DNA from: Streptomyces soli
Lineage (GTDB): Bacteria > Actinomycetota > Actinomycetes > Streptomycetales > Streptomycetaceae
Reading direction: 5' to 3'
Assembly: GCF_003999195.1 (NCBI RefSeq)
Contig: NZ_RJVR01000323.1
Location: 1-64,000 of the forward strand
DNA: 64,000 bases
This document shows positions 60,933-64,000 of the stretch, in pieces. The notes beneath the pieces are model-generated. The model was not told the DNA's origin and made no database searches. It worked only from the letters and a program-made list of their open reading frames with translations. Position 1 is the first letter of the stretch, and every line of letters starts with the position of its first letter. Made by a program: the position numbers and the translations under genes.

Positions 60933-61871
60933 TTACCCCAGGCCGGCCGCCGACAGCAGTCCCTGCACGTGCTTGACCGCCGTGTCGTCCAACGGCACCT
61001 GCGGCGCGGCCGTCGCGGAGCAGGCGATGACCCCGAGCAGATGCAGCGCCGCCTTGAAGGCGCCCAGGGCGGAGGAGCTGCGGCCCATCAGCGACTCCTC
61101 GCCCACGTCCACGATGGAGTAGAGCGCCGCCAGCCGGTCCTGCTCGGCCGCCGCCTGCGTCCAGCGTCCGGCCCGGGCGTGCTCGTAGAGCCGCACGTAG
61201 CCGTGCGGATCGACATTGCCCAGCCCCGGCACCACTCCGTGGGCACCGGCCAGCAGAGCGCCGTCGACGGCGAGTTCTGAGCCGGTCAGCACCGAGAACG
61301 TCCGGTCGAGGTCCCGCCGGCGCAGTTCCACGACGAGCCGTCGCAGCGGTCCGTCGGCTCCGCTGCTGTCCTTGAGTCCGGCCAGGGTGCCGTCCTCGGC
61401 GAGGGCTAGGACCGTGGCGGCCGGCAGCTTGGTGTGGACGGCGGACGGGATGTCGTACGCGAAGAGCGGCAGCCCGGTGCCGTCGCGCAGACGGCGGAAG
61501 TGGTCGGCGATCTCGACGGGATGTGTCGCCGTATAGAAGGGCACGGTCGCGACCAGCCCGTCGGCGCCCTCGGCGGCGGCCACCCGGGCGTGGTCGAGCA
61601 CGCGGGCGGTCGTCATGTCGATGGCCCCGGCCAGCACCGGCACCCGGCCCGCGGCCGCCTCCACCACCGTCGCGACCGCGGTGCGGCGGCGGGCGTCCGA
61701 CAGGTAGGCCGCCTCACCGCTGGAGCCGAGTACGAAGACCCCGTGTACGCCTGCCCGGATCACGTGGTCGGTCAGCGCCCGCAGCGAGACGGTGTCCACC
61801 TCGCCCTCGGGGGTCAGCGGGGTACAGAGCGGCGGCACGACGCCGCGCAACGGGGAGGCGAGGGGAGGCAT
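60933..61871 (-). CDS. DapA-family aldolase/lyase (dihydrodipicolinate synthase-like)
   Basis: A 312-residue TIM-barrel enzyme of the DapA/NAL family. It has GVVPPLCTPLTPEG at the start, GSSGEAAYLS near residue 50, LFAYDIPSAVH with the catalytic tyrosine, and the Schiff-base lysine in LAGLKDSSG. It uses pyruvate or a related keto acid. A biosynthetic DapA usually carries GTTGE, so a catabolic or other aldolase role is more likely. The ATG at 61871 fits the family start. It lies 54 nt upstream of the MFS exporter gene on the same strand. Confidence 0.85.
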   Translation of the reverse strand: MPPLASPLRGVVPPLCTPLTPEGEVDTVSLRALTDHVIRAGVHGVFVLGSSGEAAYLSDARRRTAVATVVEAAAGRVPVLAGAIDMTTARVLDHARVAAAEGADGLVATVPFYTATHPVEIADHFRRLRDGTGLPLFAYDIPSAVHTKLPAATVLALAEDGTLAGLKDSSGADGPLRRLVVELRRRDLDRTFSVLTGSELAVDGALLAGAHGVVPGLGNVDPHGYVRLYEHARAGRWTQAAAEQDRLAALYSIVDVGEESLMGRSSSALGAFKAALHLLGVIACSATAAPQVPLDDTAVKHVQGLLSAAGLG

Positions 61872-62100
61872 GGGGCGGCTCCAGACGAGACATAGGACGT
61901 GGGATGTCAGCCTAATTCCTTCGATCCGGGATCGCCGCGAACGACCTTCCGCGCACAGCGCTTTCCGTCCGTCCCCTTCACTGGACCGACGACCACGCCG
62001 GCTTCCGCGTCGAACTGACCGGCTGAGGCGCCCAGGCGAGGGCGGCATCACATCCCAGCCCGATGGGCGACCAGGTGAGGCGGCTGGCAGGATCACGCAT

Positions 62101-62820
62101 ATGACTACCGCTGACAATGCCAACACCGCTCCCGCCCCCAAGGCCCCGGCCAAGGACCCCTGGGACCTGCCCGATGTCTCCGGCCTCGTGGTCGGCGTAC
62201 TCGGCGGCACCGGCCCCCAGGGCCGCGGCCTCGCCTACCGGCTGGCCAGGGCCGGACAGCAGGTGATCGTCGGCTCGCGAGCCGACGAACGCGCCCAGGC
62301 CACCGCCGGGGAACTGGGCCTGGGCGTCCAGGGCGCCGACAACGCGGAGACCGCGCGGCGCAGCGACATCGTGATCGTCGCCGTGCCGTGGGAAGGCCAT
62401 GCCAAAACCCTGGAGTCCCTGCGCGAGGAGCTCGCCGGGAAACTGGTCGTCGACTGCGTGAACCCGCTGGGCTTCGACAAGAAGGGCGCGTACGCCCTGA
62501 AGGTCGAGGAGGGCAGTGCCGCCGAGCAGGCCGCCGCGATCCTCACCGAATCGCGGGTCACCGCCGCCTTCCACCACCTGTCCGCCGTGACCCTTGAGGA
62601 CCCGGCCGTCGAGGAGATCAATACCGACGTCCTCGTCCTCGGTGAGACCCGGGCCGACACCGACCTGGTCCAGGCCCTCGCCAACCGTATCCCCGGCATC
62701 CGTGGCGTCTTCGCCGGACGCCTGCGCGGCGCCCACCAGGTCGAGGCGCTGGTCGCCAACCTGATCTCCGTCAACCGCCGCTACAAGGCCCACGCCGGCC
62801 TGCGTGTCACCGACCTCTGA
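62101..62820 (+). CDS. npdG: NADPH-dependent F420 reductase
   Basis: A 239-residue F420H2:NADP oxidoreductase. The cofactor motif VVGVLGGTGPQGRGLAYRLARAG follows a 30-residue N-terminal extension, and VGSRADERA is the NADP-phosphate region. IVIVAVPWEGH and DCVNPLGF are typical of the family. It transfers hydride between NADPH and cofactor F420, which Streptomyces uses in secondary metabolism and redox balance. A strong hairpin follows the stop. Confidence 0.85.
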   Translation: MTTADNANTAPAPKAPAKDPWDLPDVSGLVVGVLGGTGPQGRGLAYRLARAGQQVIVGSRADERAQATAGELGLGVQGADNAETARRSDIVIVAVPWEGHAKTLESLREELAGKLVVDCVNPLGFDKKGAYALKVEEGSAAEQAAAILTESRVTAAFHHLSAVTLEDPAVEEINTDVLVLGETRADTDLVQALANRIPGIRGVFAGRLRGAHQVEALVANLISVNRRYKAHAGLRVTDL

Positions 62821-62855
62821 CCGCGCCCGGGCATGGGGGACAATAGCCGGGTCTT

Positions 62856-62912
62856 ACGACCTGGCGCACGACAGGGAGCGGGCCTGCGGCGCCCTGTCGT
62901 GCACCAGGTCGT
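62856..62912 (+). terminator. Long stem-loop after npdG
   Basis: A 21-bp stem with one G-T pair (ACGACCTGGCGCACGACAGGG and its partner, arms 62856-62876 and 62892-62912) and a 15-base loop lies between npdG and the following small gene. It most likely acts as the terminator of npdG. Confidence 0.8.
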
Positions 62913-62939
62913 CACATGATCCGACAGGAGCCGCACCCC

Positions 62940-63107
62940 ATGCCCCGCCTCGCCCTTTACGCCTTCGTCGTCTGCGCCCTCTCCGCCGCCGCCGCCGTCG
63001 TCTCCTTCGTCCAGGGCAGTTGGCTCGGCGTCCTCTGGGTCCTCGTCGCAGGCCTGTCCAGCAACATGTGCTGGTACTACGTGCGGCGGGCCCGGCTCAA
63101 CCGCTGA
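62940..63107 (+). CDS. Small membrane protein (55 aa)
   Basis: A 55-residue protein with two hydrophobic helices (LYAFVVCALSAAAAVVSF and LGVLWVLVAGLSSNMCWYY) and a basic tail. CAGGAG lies 9 nt upstream of the ATG. It overlaps the convergent M50 protease gene by 11 nt. The function is unknown. Confidence 0.65.
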   Translation: MPRLALYAFVVCALSAAAAVVSFVQGSWLGVLWVLVAGLSSNMCWYYVRRARLNR

Positions 63108-63900
63108 AGTAGTCGGTGCACTGCTGCGAGTCGCCCTGCCAGAAGCGGAACCACTCCTGACCGCAGATAGTGAACGCATCCTGCACCCCGAAGGTCCGCA
63201 TGATCCCGTCCACCAGGCCGAAGAACGCGGTGTTCACCTCCGGGATCCACAGGCAGCCGAACACCGCCAGCAGCCCGAACTGTGCGAACGGCTCCACCTG
63301 CCTGCGGAAGCTGTACGACAGCCACGGTTCCACGATCCCGTAGCCGTCCAGACCCGGCACCGGCAGCAGATTCAGGATCGCCGCCGTCACCTGCAGCATC
63401 GCCAGAAACGCCAGCGCCGACAAAAACGGCCCCGGCACGCTGTCAAACGCACCCAGCGCGAACGGCGCCAGCAGCACCAGCGCGCACGCCACATTCACCA
63501 ACGGCCCCGCGGCCGAGATCAGGCTGTGCTTCCACCGCCCGCTGATCCGCCCTCGCTCGATGAACACCGCCCCGCCAGGCAGCCCGATCCCGCCCAGGAT
63601 CACAAAGATCACCGGCAGCACGATGCTCAGCACCGCATGTGTGTATTTCAGGGGGTTGAGCGTCAGGTAGCCCTTCGCGCCGATCGTGATGTCCCCGCCG
63701 TGCAGCGCGGTCCGCGCGTGCGCGTACTCATGCAGACACAGCGTCACCACCCAACCCGTCACCACGAACAGGAACACCCCGAGCCCCGCATTCGCCGAGA
63801 AGCCCGTCCACGTAGCCCAGCCCGACACCCCCATGATCGCGACCAGCCCTATGAAGATCGGGCTGATCCGCTGCTCGCTACGCGTTGCTGCGGTGGTCAT
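63097..63900 (-). CDS. Site-2 protease family (M50) membrane metalloprotease
   Basis: A 267-residue integral membrane protein with six predicted helices. The zinc motif HEYAH (HExxH) is at about residue 57 and the second metal motif is NLLPVPGLDG (NxxPxxxLDG) near residue 182. It lacks a PDZ domain, so it belongs to the short M50B branch. It would cleave a membrane-bound substrate, often a regulatory protein, within the bilayer. The ATG at 63900 is the only suitable start. The last 100 bases of the window upstream contain no gene. Confidence 0.87.
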   Translation of the reverse strand: MTTAATRSEQRISPIFIGLVAIMGVSGWATWTGFSANAGLGVFLFVVTGWVVTLCLHEYAHARTALHGGDITIGAKGYLTLNPLKYTHAVLSIVLPVIFVILGGIGLPGGAVFIERGRISGRWKHSLISAAGPLVNVACALVLLAPFALGAFDSVPGPFLSALAFLAMLQVTAAILNLLPVPGLDGYGIVEPWLSYSFRRQVEPFAQFGLLAVFGCLWIPEVNTAFFGLVDGIMRTFGVQDAFTICGQEWFRFWQGDSQQCTDYFSG

Positions 63901-64000
63901 CTCGCGGGGCTCCTCTTACAGTCTTACGGGCGCAGTGCCCTGGCCGCCCGATCATGCCACTTGTCCGCCGACCGTACGAGTGCCGGTCCGCTCCGTGGCC

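Noticed and set aside
61950..62033. Fragment reading TALSVRPLHWTDDHAGFRVELTG before npdG
   Set aside because: It looks like the end of a protein, but the frame upstream has no plausible body or start, so it is too short to support as a remnant.
1..64000. tRNA, rRNA, CRISPR arrays, prophage or plasmid origins
   Set aside because: Nothing with the expected structure or repeats was seen. This was a reading by eye, so a tRNAscan or Infernal run would be needed to exclude small RNAs.

Overview
The window looks like a Streptomyces chromosome. The DNA is very G+C rich, codon third positions are almost all G or C, and TTA codons are nearly absent. It also holds a complete four-gene conservon (cvnABCD), the EfeUOB iron importer next to a DtxR/DmdR-like iron box, an F420-dependent reductase and many small Streptomyces-type proteins. 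No rRNA, tRNA, CRISPR array or prophage was seen.

Layout. 0-7.4 kb: a cut-off membrane protein, an SDR and a Gfo/Idh oxidoreductase, a Bcr/CflA exporter, a small protein overlapping a beta-lactamase-fold hydrolase, a MITE-like element, and a two-gene unit of a lipoprotein beta-propeller and a NodB-like protein lacking the canonical TFDDG aspartates. 7.8-34.9 kb: a large exopolysaccharide (EPS) locus of Wzx/Wzy type. It holds a polyprenyl-phosphate sugar-1-phosphate transferase, four GT2 glycosyltransferases, a WecG/TagA-type transferase, nucleotide-sugar enzymes, a Wzx flippase, three Wzz-like proteins (one fused to a Wzy-like polymerase), and surface or secreted proteins (a beta-helix lipoprotein and a 1200-residue DUF4082 protein). 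34.9-37.3 kb: a translationally coupled MFS transporter and membrane-anchored beta-propeller. 37.6-40.4 kb: ethanolamine ammonia-lyase (eutBC) with a wrecked permease gene. 40.5-49.5 kb: an Rsm22-type methyltransferase, the conservon, a gene-remnant locus, CorA and an FAD oxidoreductase. 49.8-53.9 kb: an amidinotransferase, a frameshifted beta-lactamase-like gene, heme oxygenase, a collapsed glycerophosphodiesterase and a prim-pol-like protein. 53.9-64 kb: a lipoprotein, efeUBO, methionine aminopeptidase, an MFS exporter, a DapA-family enzyme, an NADPH:F420 reductase and an M50 protease.

How the EPS genes fit together. The 2-epimerase, the UDP-HexNAc 6-dehydrogenase and the WecG-type transferase sit side by side, as in a ManNAcA pathway. 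A WbpD-type acetyltransferase, a Gfo/Idh oxidoreductase and a DegT aminotransferase elsewhere in the locus could extend this to a diacetamido-mannuronic acid. A second aminotransferase with a NeuD/PglD-type acetyltransferase suggests another N-acetylated amino sugar. The lipid-linked repeat would be started by the sugar-1-phosphate transferase, extended by the glycosyltransferases, flipped by Wzx and polymerised by the Wzz-Wzy fusion. No BY-kinase is present.

Two themes deserve attention. The first is the unusual EPS machinery: the Wzz-Wzy fusion, an uncharacterised alpha/alpha-toroid-like protein carrying the only in-frame TTA codon found in a confident gene, and the large secreted protein. 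The second is decay: a family of MITE-like elements sitting at gene ends, and several genes reduced to their two ends by internal deletion.
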